In this document: one piece after another, positions 1 through 7,917 of the stretch
Layout: every line of letters begins with the position of its first letter
How positions within the stretch are numbered: position 1 is the first letter of the stretch
NCBI RefSeq assembly: GCF_052030685.1
Contig: NZ_JBQAJM010000035.1
Coordinates: 1 to 20,316 of the forward strand
Origin: Caedibacter sp052030685
Lineage (GTDB): Bacteria; Pseudomonadota; Gammaproteobacteria; Francisellales; Francisellaceae
Reading direction: 5' to 3'
Length of the DNA: 20,316 nucleotides
Translations under genes and position numbers: made by a program
The notes under the pieces: generated by a model
The model's database searches: none
The model's input: only the letters and a program-made list of their open reading frames with translations
What the model was told of the DNA's origin: nothing

Positions 1-92
1 TGCGTAAGAAAGCAGCCTGGGGAAATCAGACTTTAAGCACTATTTTGGCTCAAGGTTTTTAGATGGGACAGCCGTGATCGCAAGGGCAGCTG
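1..92. other. Unassigned left edge and junction upstream of truncated sbcC
   Basis: The frame of the downstream sbcC reading frame has stops at 60-62 and 75-77, so the SbcC protein cannot continue leftward through here. Another plus-strand frame stays open from about 8 to 107 (reading roughly FGSRFLDGTAVIARAADATK before its stop), and the minus strand also has a short open stretch. I recognise neither. Normal SbcC sequence would be expected here, so a rearrangement, insertion or assembly junction probably lies between about 60 and 90. Confidence 0.4.
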
Positions 93-2669
93 ATGCAACT
101 AAATAATGAGTTTGCTATTAACAAGTTGTTGATTGAGCGGTTAGATACTAGCGAAAAAGTGTTGAATGATAAAGTGAGCTGGCTTCAAACGATTGACAAG
201 CTTCAAAGTGAGATATCACAATTAGAGGAGCAATATAAGCATATACAACAACAGCAAGAAGCATTCAAGCCCAAACAGCAGCAGTTGAAACGCTTACAGC
301 AAGTTAAAGAGATTAAACCAATTTATGAGGCTTATCAGAGCATTTATACTGAGCTTAACAAAGTGAAAGCTGAGATTGATACCTTACAGCTTAAGCGCCC
401 ACAATTACAAAAAGATAATAATCAAGCCAAAGTACAATGTGACAAAGCAAAAGGGCTGTGGCAGCAAGCTCAAGAAGCTCAAGCACTACAAGTGCCAGTG
501 CTTAAAGAAGTGCGTAAACTGGATCACAACATTGAATATAAACAAGCGCAATTGCATCAATTTGAAAGGAAGCTGGATACATTAAATACTGAACTAAAGA
601 ACCAATTGCAACAGCAAGAAAATATGCAACAGGATATGATTAAGCTTGATAAGGCTAATCAAGACAATATTTTATACGCTAAGCAATATGCAGGCGATGG
701 AGGTTTAATCGCTGATTTTCAAGGTATTCAATTACAGATCAGTTCAATTACTGATAAGCACAATGCACTTAATCATTGTCATACTGAAGGTAAAAAAGCG
801 CAAAAACAGTTAGATCAAGCTTTACAGCAACAAGATCAATGCCAACAAAAGGCGAATTTTGCCAATGATGGTTTAAATAAAGCCAAGGAACATTCGGCAG
901 CATTCAGCGTGCAGCTTGACAACATATTAGCAGGTAAACAGCTTGAGGATTACGAGGAAACCTTGGAGCTTAAACTGCATATTCAAGAGCAGCAAAAAGT
1001 CATTATTCATTTAGAACAAGAGCGCCAAAAGCTTGTTGATGGTGAGGCTTGTCCGTTGTGTGGTGCATTGGAGCATCCCTATGCAAAAGGTTTGCCGGTA
1101 TTGGATGCGAATGATGATATTAAAACATTGAAATCGCATATTAAAAAAATCAAAGTATTGCAAAAAGAAGTTACTGAACAAGACAGACAAGTGACTCAAA
1201 AGCAGCAAGTATATAGTGATTTAACGACGCAGTTACGTGTAGCAGATGAGAAAATCACTAGTGCTCAATCAGCATTAGAGAAGGTAAAAGAGCAACTGTC
1301 ACAAGAGCAAAAAAAACTATCACAAGCAATGTCTCAATGTAATGAGGTGTTGCGTAAATATGCCATGGCAATAACACATGTCGATCAACTGACTGAAGTC
1401 AATACGCAATTGCAAAAGCGCTTGAGACAATGGCAACAAACGCAGCAGGCATTACAAAACTATGAACAACAAAAGCAACACTTTACTGAACAGCTAAATC
1501 TTGTTCAACAGCAGATTAAGCAGAGCAATGCTTCTATACAACAAGAGCAAGCAGCAATAGCTAGCCTAAATGAAGAAAAGGAAGTGCTTGTCCAAGCTCG
1601 GCAACAGCTATTGGCAGATAAAGACCCTGATGATTATGAACAGCAGTTGCAACAAGCAGTTGATCAGGCGCAAAAGCAATATGATCATTTAGCTAAAGAG
1701 GTAAAATCGATTGATGACAAAATACTTGTGCTCAATACGCAATTAAGTAACTATCAGGCATTACAAATAGAAAAAGAGAAAGTGTATAGTGATAAGCAAG
1801 AAGATTTTTATCAGCAGCTAAAGTCACATAATATGACGGATGAAGATGCCTTTAAAGTGCTTTTAAATCAAATAGATCAAATCAATCTATTGCAACAAGA
1901 AGCCGAGCAATTACACAATCATGGACGTGATATCGATAGTCAGCTGAATGCTAAACAAAATGAGTATAATCAACTTCATAATATGTCATTGACTGATGAG
2001 AAGCTCGAAAATTTGCTGCAGCAGCGAGAGTTTATACAATATGAAAAGCAACAAACATATGAAAATTTAGGATCACTCAATACACAGTTACAAGCGCATG
2101 AAAAGGCAGTGTTAGCATTTACAGATAAGCTAGCGAGTATCGACAAGCAAAAAGCGCAAGCTCAAAAATGGGCAAATCTTAGAGCCTTAATTGGCTCACA
2201 AGATGGCAAAAAATATCGTAACTTTGCCCAAGGCTTAACTTTTGAATTAATGGTTAATTATGCCAATCAACAGTTACAACAGATGAGTGATCGCTATTTG
2301 TTAGTGCGTGATAGTAATGAACCTTTACAATTAAATGTGATTGATAATTATCAAGCCGGAGAAATACGCACGACAAAAAATCTCTCAGGCGGTGAGAGTT
2401 TTATTATGAGCTTGGCTTTGGCACTAGGATTGTCAAAAATGGCAAGCCAAAAAGTTTGCGTTGACTCTTTGTTTTTAGATGAGGGTTTTGGTACATTGGA
2501 TGAAGATGCATTAGAGATGGCACTAGAAGCACTGTCACACTTGCAAAAGGATGGTAAATTAATCGGTGTAATTTCGCATGTCCCAGCACTTAAAGAGCGC
2601 ATTAGCTCGCAGATCAAAGTCACGCCAATATCAGGTGGCAAAAGTGTGCTAAGTGGTGTGGGTTGTTAG
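93..2669 (+). CDS. sbcC: Exonuclease subunit SbcC, N-terminally truncated (ATPase N-lobe missing)
   Basis: SbcC is the SMC/Rad50-like ATPase of the SbcCD nuclease, which cuts DNA hairpins and protein-blocked ends. The 858 residues are mostly glutamine-rich coiled coil. They hold the zinc-hook CPLC at residues 320-323 and the C-terminal ATPase lobe: signature LSGGESF (764-770), Walker B and D-loop DSLFLDEGFGTLD (791-803), and the H-loop histidine near 829 (VISHV). By comparison with E. coli SbcC (about 1050 residues) the frame begins near residue 225, so Walker A and the Q-loop lobe are absent. The upstream frame contains two stops. A weak AGGG lies just before this ATG, so a fragment could be translated, but it could not bind ATP normally. 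The frame is otherwise undamaged over 2.5 kb, which suggests a recent truncation or an assembly break. No sbcD is in view. Family assignment is firm; functional status is doubtful. Confidence 0.88.
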   Translation: MQLNNEFAINKLLIERLDTSEKVLNDKVSWLQTIDKLQSEISQLEEQYKHIQQQQEAFKPKQQQLKRLQQVKEIKPIYEAYQSIYTELNKVKAEIDTLQLKRPQLQKDNNQAKVQCDKAKGLWQQAQEAQALQVPVLKEVRKLDHNIEYKQAQLHQFERKLDTLNTELKNQLQQQENMQQDMIKLDKANQDNILYAKQYAGDGGLIADFQGIQLQISSITDKHNALNHCHTEGKKAQKQLDQALQQQDQCQQKANFANDGLNKAKEHSAAFSVQLDNILAGKQLEDYEETLELKLHIQEQQKVIIHLEQERQKLVDGEACPLCGALEHPYAKGLPVLDANDDIKTLKSHIKKIKVLQKEVTEQDRQVTQKQQVYSDLTTQLRVADEKITSAQSALEKVKEQLSQEQKKLSQAMSQCNEVLRKYAMAITHVDQLTEVNTQLQKRLRQWQQTQQALQNYEQQKQHFTEQLNLVQQQIKQSNASIQQEQAAIASLNEEKEVLVQARQQLLADKDPDDYEQQLQQAVDQAQKQYDHLAKEVKSIDDKILVLNTQLSNYQALQIEKEKVYSDKQEDFYQQLKSHNMTDEDAFKVLLNQIDQINLLQQEAEQLHNHGRDIDSQLNAKQNEYNQLHNMSLTDEKLENLLQQREFIQYEKQQTYENLGSLNTQLQAHEKAVLAFTDKLASIDKQKAQAQKWANLRALIGSQDGKKYRNFAQGLTFELMVNYANQQLQQMSDRYLLVRDSNEPLQLNVIDNYQAGEIRTTKNLSGGESFIMSLALALGLSKMASQKVCVDSLFLDEGFGTLDEDALEMALEALSHLQKDGKLIGVISHVPALKERISSQIKVTPISGGKSVLSGVGC

Positions 2670-2677
2670 GTGGTTAA

Positions 2678-2705
2678 TGATTGGCAGGGTACCGGTCATT
2701 TTTTT
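2678..2705 (+). terminator. Rho-independent terminator after sbcC
   Basis: A 7-bp stem (TGATTGG with CCGGTCA, two G-U pairs) encloses a 7-nt loop and runs directly into seven T residues, 8 bases after the sbcC stop codon. Position and form fit an intrinsic terminator for the plus strand. Confidence 0.7.
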
Positions 2706-2779
2706 GATGGGTTTGAGTAGATAATCAATATGACGAAATTAGTAGATGTAAGCAAACAGGAACAAATTAATAGTGCAAA

Positions 2780-3016
2780 TTATTCACCATAAAACAGTTG
2801 ATTAATTTTATCATTGGGCGCATCAAAGTCTTCAGACATATAATAGGATTTATCAGCAAGCTTTCCAATAACACGTTTTTTCTTTTCCACAGGGATAATT
2901 TTGGCGACTAATTTTTTATCGCGTGTGATTAGAATCTCTTCACCAGAGTTTGATACTAAATTAATCAGTTTGGGAAAGTTTTGTTTGGCATCGCCGATCC
3001 CATAAATATGATGCAT
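2780..3016 (-). CDS. Phd/YefM (VapB-like) type II antitoxin, orphan
   Basis: This 78-residue protein has the Phd/YefM fold signature: GIGDAKQNFPKLINLV, then GEEILITRDKKLVAKIIP (residues 6-42), the N-terminal DNA-binding half. An acidic, disordered-looking tail (SEDFDAPNDKINQLF) is typical of the part that wraps a PIN-domain VapC toxin. Such antitoxins bind the toxin and repress their own operon. The start has a GAGG box 5 bases upstream and a good promoter (3058-3086). Normally the toxin gene follows within a few bases. Here only ~110 bases separate its end from the convergent sbcC stop, and I see no PIN-like start there. It may be a solitary antitoxin that neutralises a toxin encoded elsewhere, or a remnant. 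Family confidence is good; role is inferred. Confidence 0.8.
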   Translation of the reverse strand: MHHIYGIGDAKQNFPKLINLVSNSGEEILITRDKKLVAKIIPVEKKKRVIGKLADKSYYMSEDFDAPNDKINQLFYGE

Positions 3017-3057
3017 AAGAACCTCGTTAAATTAGATAGTATGCTTATTGTGCTTTT

Positions 3058-3086
3058 AGTATATGCAGTGATTCCTTGATTGTCCA
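3058..3086 (-). promoter_or_regulatory. Sigma-70 promoter of the antitoxin gene
   Basis: On the minus strand, TGGACA (3086-3081; 5 of 6 to consensus) and TATACT (3063-3058; 5 of 6) are separated by exactly 17 bases. The predicted start of transcription leaves a ~35-nt leader before the antitoxin ATG. Antitoxins of this family usually autorepress, but I cannot point to a clear operator palindrome. Confidence 0.6.
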
Positions 3087-3099
3087 AATAATCCTAAAG

Positions 3100-4080
3100 T
3101 TAGTTTTTATAATCTAAATACTCATGAATCAAGCGGTGGTAGTTAATGAGGCGTTGCTTACTAATCTTGCCTTCATTAACTGCCTGATTGATCGCGCAAC
3201 CTCTAGTGTTTTCAATATGCTCACAGTTTCTAAACTTGCAGTCATTTTCTAATTGTGCGAACTCTTTAAAGCCTGCAAAAATATCTGCTTTGTCTAAATG
3301 CCAAATACCAAACTCACGAATCCCTGGTGAGTCAATAATATTGGTATCTTGATCGAGATGAAATAATCTTGCACTGGTTGTGGTGTGTTTGCCGCGGCTG
3401 TTTTGTTCAGAAATTTCACCTGTAAGCGTTATATTCGTACCAAATAATGCATTAAGCATCTCAGATTTACCAACCCCTGATTGACCAACAATAATCGAGG
3501 TCTTATGTTGCAAAAGCGTTTTCAATGCTTGCAAATTTTCATGACACAAAGCGGAGCAAGTAATCAGTTCATAAGCTAATCCGCGATAAAGATCAACAAT
3601 TGCCTCTAGCTGTGCCTTATTGTCAGCATGATCAAATAAATCCATTTTGTTGAGTACAATAATGGGTTTGACATTCATATGCTGTGCAGCAACGAGATAA
3701 CGATCGATATAATGTTCAATAGGTGCTGGGTTAACGGCAAGCATAATAATAAGCTGATCAATATTTGCTGCCATCGTTTTGTGATTATGTGCAAGTTTAC
3801 TAGGACGTATTAGTGCATTAGTTCGCGGCAGTACTTGGCAGATAACACCATATTCACTGTTGTCTTGTGGTAGATAAAGCACGTTGTCTCCTGCAACAAT
3901 GGCGCCTAAGTTTTGACGGTATTGGCAAAAGATAACCTCACCGGTTTGGCTTTCAAGCTCAATGAGTTTGCCGCGATGTGATATCACAAGAGCTGACAAA
4001 GCATGTGATAAATCATCATGAGATGCTTTATGCTCTTTGATATTGCGAAGCTGTTGTTTGCTTAAATTACGTTTTGCCAA
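3100..4080 (-). CDS. rsgA: Ribosome small-subunit maturation GTPase RsgA
   Basis: RsgA is a circularly permuted GTPase that binds the 30S subunit late in assembly and checks the decoding centre. The order seen is: basic N-terminus, OB-fold (about 30-105), then G4 NKMD (144-147), G1 P-loop GQSGVGKS (199-206), TTTSA (233-237) and G3 DSPG (250-253). The C-terminal zinc site is C281, C286, H288, C295. G4 before G1 is the family hallmark. The length of 326 is usual. The start is TTG, chosen because the next residues (AKRNLSKQQ) match the conserved basic N-terminus of E. coli RsgA and no upstream ATG fits. It stands alone, divergent from the riboflavin operon. A perfect TATAAT lies ~36 bases upstream. 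Nothing in it looks damaged. Confidence 0.95.
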   Translation of the reverse strand: MAKRNLSKQQLRNIKEHKASHDDLSHALSALVISHRGKLIELESQTGEVIFCQYRQNLGAIVAGDNVLYLPQDNSEYGVICQVLPRTNALIRPSKLAHNHKTMAANIDQLIIMLAVNPAPIEHYIDRYLVAAQHMNVKPIIVLNKMDLFDHADNKAQLEAIVDLYRGLAYELITCSALCHENLQALKTLLQHKTSIIVGQSGVGKSEMLNALFGTNITLTGEISEQNSRGKHTTTSARLFHLDQDTNIIDSPGIREFGIWHLDKADIFAGFKEFAQLENDCKFRNCEHIENTRGCAINQAVNEGKISKQRLINYHRLIHEYLDYKN

Positions 4081-4115
4081 TGGTGCTTGTACTCTTTAAA
4101 AAAGGTCTGAAGTGG

Positions 4116-4121
4116 ATTATA
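4116..4121 (-). promoter_or_regulatory. Candidate -10 box for rsgA
   Basis: A perfect TATAAT on the minus strand lies 36 bases before the rsgA TTG start, leaving a leader of about 29 nt. The region where a -35 would sit (around 4139-4145, CTGTAT-like) matches poorly, so only the -10 supports the call. Confidence 0.4.
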
Positions 4122-4183
4122 GCTATTGATATAAAATAATACAGTACAGATTATGGATTAAACTTCTTGAATTCAATGCGTAT

Positions 4184-4235
4184 TTGCATGCAATGCTTAT
4201 TACTTCTAGATTTTTTATCCAAAACAACGTAAAAT
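4184..4235 (+). promoter_or_regulatory. Candidate promoters of the rib operon
   Basis: Two alternatives precede the riboswitch. TTGCAT (4184-4189) and TAGATT (4207-4212) are 17 bases apart but weak. TAAAAT (4230-4235; 5 of 6 to the -10 consensus) has no good -35 but would start RNA near 4242, just before the riboswitch P1 stem. The second places the start where an aptamer leader would normally begin, so I slightly prefer it. Confidence 0.35.
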
Positions 4236-4245
4236 CCAATCCTAG

Positions 4246-4390
4246 TTCTTCAGGGCGGGGTGAAACTCCCCACCGGTGGTAATTCTACAAGCATTTAGAA
4301 AAGCCCACGAGCGCTTTGGTCTAACGGTCAAAGGTCAGCAGATCTGGTGAGATTCCAGAGCCGACGGTTATAGTCCGGATGAAAGAAGAA
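4246..4390 (+). promoter_or_regulatory. FMN riboswitch (RFN element)
   Basis: The aptamer closes with P1 TTCTTC/GAAGAA and contains the conserved blocks AGGGCGGGGTGAAACTCCCC, ACCGGTGGTAA, GCCCACGAGCG, GGTCAGCAGATCTGGTGAGATTCCAGAGCCGACGGT (in part) and AGTCCGGATGAAAGAAGAA. These match the RFN element that binds FMN and lowers expression of riboflavin genes. The ribD start is ~165 nt downstream. No hairpin followed by a T-run is seen between them, so control may be translational, by hiding the ribD ribosome-binding site (AAAAGGG, 4543-4549). CCCT at 4521-4524 or CCTTT at 4482-4486 could pair with it; this pairing is inferred. Confidence 0.95.
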
Positions 4391-4436
4391 GTAATATGAC
4401 ATATGTGTAAAGTACAAGTGCATTATATTTTAAAGT

Positions 4437-4463
4437 GTTGAATGTTGAATGTTGAATGTTGAA
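4437..4463 (+). repeat. 7-bp tandem repeat (GTTGAAT, nearly 4 copies) in the riboswitch-ribD spacer
   Basis: GTTGAAT is repeated head to tail from 4437, three full copies plus GTTGAA, then diverges. It sits between the FMN aptamer and the ribD ribosome-binding site, inside the presumed expression platform. The 7-bp unit is non-coding here, and slippage would change spacer length. Confidence 0.9.
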
Positions 4464-4555
4464 CCTATTATCAATGTGTTGCCTTTACTCATTTTGCATA
4501 TGTTTATTTCTTTTGCTTATCCCTGAAATTAAGTAAATTAATAAAAGGGTGATTA

Positions 4556-5620
4556 TTGCAAGTGTTTCAAGCGGATTATTTTTATATGTCTCAAGCGCTG
4601 ATGTTGGCAAAGCGTGGCGCTTTGAGCATCTCCCCTAACCCAATGGTTGGCTGTGTGATTGTGAAAAATGGTCAAATTATTGGTGAAGGTTGGCATCGTT
4701 TCGCTGGTGATAAGCATGCTGAGATTCATGCCTTAGATCAGGCTGGAGATAGTACGCAAGGAGCGACTGTTTATGTCACCCTTGAGCCATGTTGCCATGT
4801 CGGCAGAACAGGAGTTTGTAGCGAGAGTTTGATCAAGGCACAAGTTGCTAAAGTCGTTGTTGCCAGTATTGACCCTAACCCACAAGTGGCAGGTAAAGGT
4901 ATTACGCGTTTACAACAAGCCGGTATTGTTGTTGAGACAGGGCTTATGTGTCATGAAGCAACGACAATGAATAAGATCTTTTTCCATTATCACAAGCATA
5001 AGCTTCCATATGTTATTGCCAAATGGGGTATGTCGCTGGATGGTCAGATGATTACTCATCCCCAAGATAATAAACAAATCACCGATAAAGCATCGCAGCA
5101 ACAAGTGCATAATCTACGTAATAGTGTTGATGCGATTATGGTGGGCAGTCAAACGCTTATTGACGATAACCCAAGCCTTACCGTGAGAGTTTCAGACGCG
5201 GAGTTTGTTAAGCATCCATTGCGTGTTGTGTTATCAAAAACTTGCCAATTACCACTTGATGCGACACTTTTTAATGATGAGGTGGTTAAAAGTATTGTGA
5301 TGACCAGTGATCTGGCGGATAAAGATACGCTTGATGCATTAGAGTATAAAGGTATTGAATATATTAAGGTACCACTGAATCAAGGTGAGATTAATCTTAA
5401 AGAAGTTTTAAAAGTGCTGGCGCAAAGAGGCATTAGCAGTGTCTTAGTCGAGGGTGGTAGAACATTGCTTAATGCTTTTTTTGAGACGCAACTTGTTGAT
5501 GAGGTGCAAAGCTATATCGCACCGGTGATCATTGCCAATTTTAAGCAAAAGGTGCAAGTTAATATCAAAGACAATGGGTTTTTGAATGATGATTATTATT
5601 GTATAGGATCAATGAGGTAA
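4556..5620 (+). CDS. ribD: Bifunctional pyrimidine deaminase / reductase RibD
   Basis: RibD carries out the second and third steps of riboflavin synthesis in the cytosol: it deaminates 2,5-diamino-6-ribosylamino-pyrimidinone 5'-phosphate, then reduces the ribose with NADPH. The N-terminal deaminase domain shows H54-A-E56 and zinc cysteines C79 and C88 (TLEPCCHVGRTGVC). The reductase domain begins near 150 with PYVIAKWGMSLDGQ and includes VDAIMVGSQTLIDDNPSLTVR-like sequence (191-211) and LVEGGRTLL. Length 354 fits the family. The TTG start is supported by AAAAGGG six bases upstream and by alignment of QADYFYMSQALMLAKRG with the E. coli N-terminus; the first ATG, at 4586, would cut into that helix. 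It is first gene of the operon, controlled by the FMN riboswitch, and ends 2 bases before ribE. Confidence 0.97.
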   Translation: MQVFQADYFYMSQALMLAKRGALSISPNPMVGCVIVKNGQIIGEGWHRFAGDKHAEIHALDQAGDSTQGATVYVTLEPCCHVGRTGVCSESLIKAQVAKVVVASIDPNPQVAGKGITRLQQAGIVVETGLMCHEATTMNKIFFHYHKHKLPYVIAKWGMSLDGQMITHPQDNKQITDKASQQQVHNLRNSVDAIMVGSQTLIDDNPSLTVRVSDAEFVKHPLRVVLSKTCQLPLDATLFNDEVVKSIVMTSDLADKDTLDALEYKGIEYIKVPLNQGEINLKEVLKVLAQRGISSVLVEGGRTLLNAFFETQLVDEVQSYIAPVIIANFKQKVQVNIKDNGFLNDDYYCIGSMR

Positions 5621-5622
5621 TT

Positions 5623-6231
5623 ATGTTTAGTGGAATTGTGCAAGAAATTGCAAAGGTTGAGTCGGTTACAGGTAATGAGGTTATTACACTTATAATTCGC
5701 TCAGAGCAGTTAGATAATTGCAAAATAGGTGACAGCATCGCCATTAATGGTGTGTGCTTAACGGTTGTTACTTTGGATAAAGTAAATGGGTTGGTCAGTT
5801 TTGAAGCGGTACCTGAAACGTTACGTAAAACAACCTTGGGACAGCTTATTGCCGGATCGCACGTTAATCTTGAGCTGTCATTGCGTTTGAATGATTTTAT
5901 CGGTGGACACATGGTACAAGGTCATGTTGATGGTGTCGGTGAAGTGAAATCGATTACCCATGAAGCGGAGGCTTGGCTTGTGGCTATTTCTGCTCCTAAA
6001 GAGATATTAAAATATTTAGTCAATAAAGGATTTATCACCATTGATGGTATGAGCATTACCGTGATTGAAGTAAATGACGATTGTTTTACGGTCACTTTTA
6101 TTCCACACACGATTGATGCCACTATTGTTAAAAATTATCAGATTGGTACCAAGGTTAACCTTGAGGCGGATCCTATCGGTAAACACATTCATCATTATAT
6201 GGAGAAAATACAACATGTTTCAAAGAATTAA
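5623..6231 (+). CDS. ribE: Riboflavin synthase alpha subunit
   Basis: The enzyme dismutates two 6,7-dimethyl-8-ribityllumazine molecules into riboflavin plus a pyrimidine that is recycled. It starts with the invariant MFSGIVQ and holds the two homologous beta-barrel domains of the family: residues 1-~90 with INGVCLTVV, and ~96-185 with MVQGHVDGVGEV and DGMSITV. Length 202 is near the usual 205-215. The start at 5623 is chosen over an in-frame upstream ATG at 5599 because MFSGIVQ is the family N-terminus and AATGAGG lies just upstream. The gene overlaps ribBA by 17 bases, which suggests coupled translation. Called ribC in E. coli nomenclature and ribE in many other genomes. Confidence 0.96.
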   Translation: MFSGIVQEIAKVESVTGNEVITLIIRSEQLDNCKIGDSIAINGVCLTVVTLDKVNGLVSFEAVPETLRKTTLGQLIAGSHVNLELSLRLNDFIGGHMVQGHVDGVGEVKSITHEAEAWLVAISAPKEILKYLVNKGFITIDGMSITVIEVNDDCFTVTFIPHTIDATIVKNYQIGTKVNLEADPIGKHIHHYMEKIQHVSKN

Positions 6232-7423
6232 AACACGCGTTGAAGCAGCGGTTGATGCCTTAAAACAAGGCAAAAGCATTATCGTAACGGATGATGAAGA
6301 TCGCGAAAATGAGGGCGATTTAATCTTTCCAGGTCAATTAGCTAATGCTGAGAATGTGAATTTAATGCTGCAACATGCTAGCGGTATTGTCTGTTTGGCG
6401 ATGTCAAAAGCGCATGCCAAACGTTTGCAATTAAATCCGATGGTGCCTGCAGATTTGAATACCAGTCAATTCACAACACCTTTTACTATTACGATTGAAG
6501 CAAAAGAAGGCGTGACAACGGGCGTATCTGCTAAAGATCGCGCACATACCATTCAAGTAGCATCAAATCCTGAAGTTAACCCTAATGATATTAGTCGTCC
6601 GGGTCATGTTTTCCCATTAGTTGCGAATGAGTATGGGGTATTAGGACGTCAAGGTCATACTGAAGCAAGTGTTGACTTGGTGAAAATGGCAGGATTTCAT
6701 CCAGCAGCTGTTTTATGTGAGCTTATGAATAAAGATGGCAGCATGATGAAAGGTGAAGAGATTGAGCGCTTTGCTTTGACGCATGATTTGCCAATATTAA
6801 GCATTGAGGAGCTGCGTTTATATCGTCTAGCAACTGAAAAGCTCATTACAAAAGCTGTCAGTAGTCCTATTCCATTTCGAGATTATGGCGAGCTTGAGAT
6901 GAGTGTTTTTATCGATCCTGTGTCCCAAAGTGAAATTAAAGTTATGAGCAAGGACATTAAAGACAATCCTTTGGTGCGCATTCACTCATCATGTATTACG
7001 GGAGATTTATTCGGTTCACTAAAATGTGATTGCCAATCACAACTGCACCATGCCCTGCATGAAATTGCTCAATGTGGTGGGATTTTGATTTACCTTGAGC
7101 AAGAGGGGCGTAATATTGGCTTGGTGAATAAATTAAAAGCCTATGAGCTGCAGCGAACAGCGCATATGGATACGATTGAAGCCAATAAGGCTCTTAATTT
7201 GCCTGTTGATAATCGTCACTATGACCATGCAGTGCAAGTGCTTAAATATTATGATATAAAGCAATGTCAATTGTTATCAAATAATCCAGAAAAAGTGCAG
7301 GCTTTGCAAAAAGCGGATATTGCTGTGCAAGTCTTAGTATCAGAGTCAGATGTGCATGAGCATAATAAAGATTATTTACAAACTAAAAAACAACGACTAA
7401 ACCATAGCATAAAAGGAGTATGA
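6215..7423 (+). CDS. ribBA: Bifunctional DHBP synthase / GTP cyclohydrolase II RibBA
   Basis: This fusion makes both precursors of riboflavin: dihydroxybutanone phosphate from ribulose 5-phosphate (N-terminal half) and the pyrimidine from GTP (C-terminal half). The RibB domain has the acidic DDEDRENEGD loop (26-35), the TTGVSAKDRA block (101-110), the RPGHVFPL block (128-135), and GRQGHTEASVDL (144-155). The RibA domain begins near 220; zinc cysteines C260, C271 and C273 are present (SSCITGDLFGSLKCDC), followed by LEQEGRNIGLVNKLKAYELQ (295-313) and LLSNNPEK. Length 402 is typical of RibBA. The start at 6215 gives MFQRIKTRVEAAVDALKQGK, the normal N-terminus, with GGAG ten bases upstream; a much longer in-frame extension overlaps ribE and is not credible. 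Its stop overlaps an ATG of ribH. Confidence 0.97.
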   Translation: MFQRIKTRVEAAVDALKQGKSIIVTDDEDRENEGDLIFPGQLANAENVNLMLQHASGIVCLAMSKAHAKRLQLNPMVPADLNTSQFTTPFTITIEAKEGVTTGVSAKDRAHTIQVASNPEVNPNDISRPGHVFPLVANEYGVLGRQGHTEASVDLVKMAGFHPAAVLCELMNKDGSMMKGEEIERFALTHDLPILSIEELRLYRLATEKLITKAVSSPIPFRDYGELEMSVFIDPVSQSEIKVMSKDIKDNPLVRIHSSCITGDLFGSLKCDCQSQLHHALHEIAQCGGILIYLEQEGRNIGLVNKLKAYELQRTAHMDTIEANKALNLPVDNRHYDHAVQVLKYYDIKQCQLLSNNPEKVQALQKADIAVQVLVSESDVHEHNKDYLQTKKQRLNHSIKGV

Positions 7424-7425
7424 AG

Positions 7426-7854
7426 ATGCCAAAGATTGCGATTGTTGTTAGTGAATTTAATGCATTAATTACCGATAAGTTATTGGAAGGTGCATTAGAG
7501 GAAGCTTCTAACTTAGCCATTAAAACACCTAAAGTCTACAAAGTCCCAGGCGCAGTTGAGTTGCCTTATGCGGCAAAGCAGCTCGCTAAAACCAAGAAGT
7601 ATGATGCTATCGTATTGCTGGGTTGTGTTATTCGCGGACAAACTGATCATTATGATTACGTGTGTATGCAAGTATCACAAGGCACACAAGATGTAATGAT
7701 GAGCTATGATTTACCAGTGATTTTCGGGGTGTTGACAACGCATAATAAGGATCAGGCATTAGCGCGTGTTGGTGGTGAGAAAGGTCACAAAGGTAAGTAT
7801 GCATTAAAAGCGGCGTTAGATATGATTAAGCTTAAAAAGGAAATAGGCGCTTGA
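7426..7854 (+). CDS. ribH: 6,7-dimethyl-8-ribityllumazine synthase
   Basis: RibH joins dihydroxybutanone phosphate to the ribityl-pyrimidine, giving lumazine for riboflavin synthase; it usually forms pentamers or 60-mers. Motifs: FN at 11-12 (VVSEFNALITDKLLEGAL), PGAVELP (41-47), CVIRGQTDHYDYV with the catalytic histidine H75, and GVLTT (101-105). Length 142 is on the short side because the N-terminal arm is brief, which may affect assembly. Two ATGs are possible: 7420, overlapping the ribBA stop as ATGA, and 7426. I chose 7426 because AAAAGGAG ends at 7418, seven bases before it, and is too near the first. It is last gene of the rib operon. No clear terminator follows. Confidence 0.95.
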   Translation: MPKIAIVVSEFNALITDKLLEGALEEASNLAIKTPKVYKVPGAVELPYAAKQLAKTKKYDAIVLLGCVIRGQTDHYDYVCMQVSQGTQDVMMSYDLPVIFGVLTTHNKDQALARVGGEKGHKGKYALKAALDMIKLKKEIGA

Positions 7855-7917
7855 TGTAAGAGCACTACCTTAACAAGTAGCTTGTAAATATGAGCTTTGT
7901 AATGAACTTAAATCTAT

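Noticed and set aside
1..110. Start-region frame 8-107 as the end of a known gene
   Set aside because: I could not assign the short peptide to any family; it may be chance or the tail of an unrelated insert.
2670..2779. Possible PIN-toxin start after the antitoxin
   Set aside because: The minus-strand translation lacks the conserved LLDTxxL-type beginning, and there is no room before sbcC.
2730..2792. 20-codon plus-strand frame after sbcC
   Set aside because: No ribosome-binding site, overlaps the 3' end of the antitoxin gene, and has no recognisable content.
5565..5912. 115-codon minus-strand frame
   Set aside because: Antisense shadow of ribE, which has full family motifs on the plus strand.
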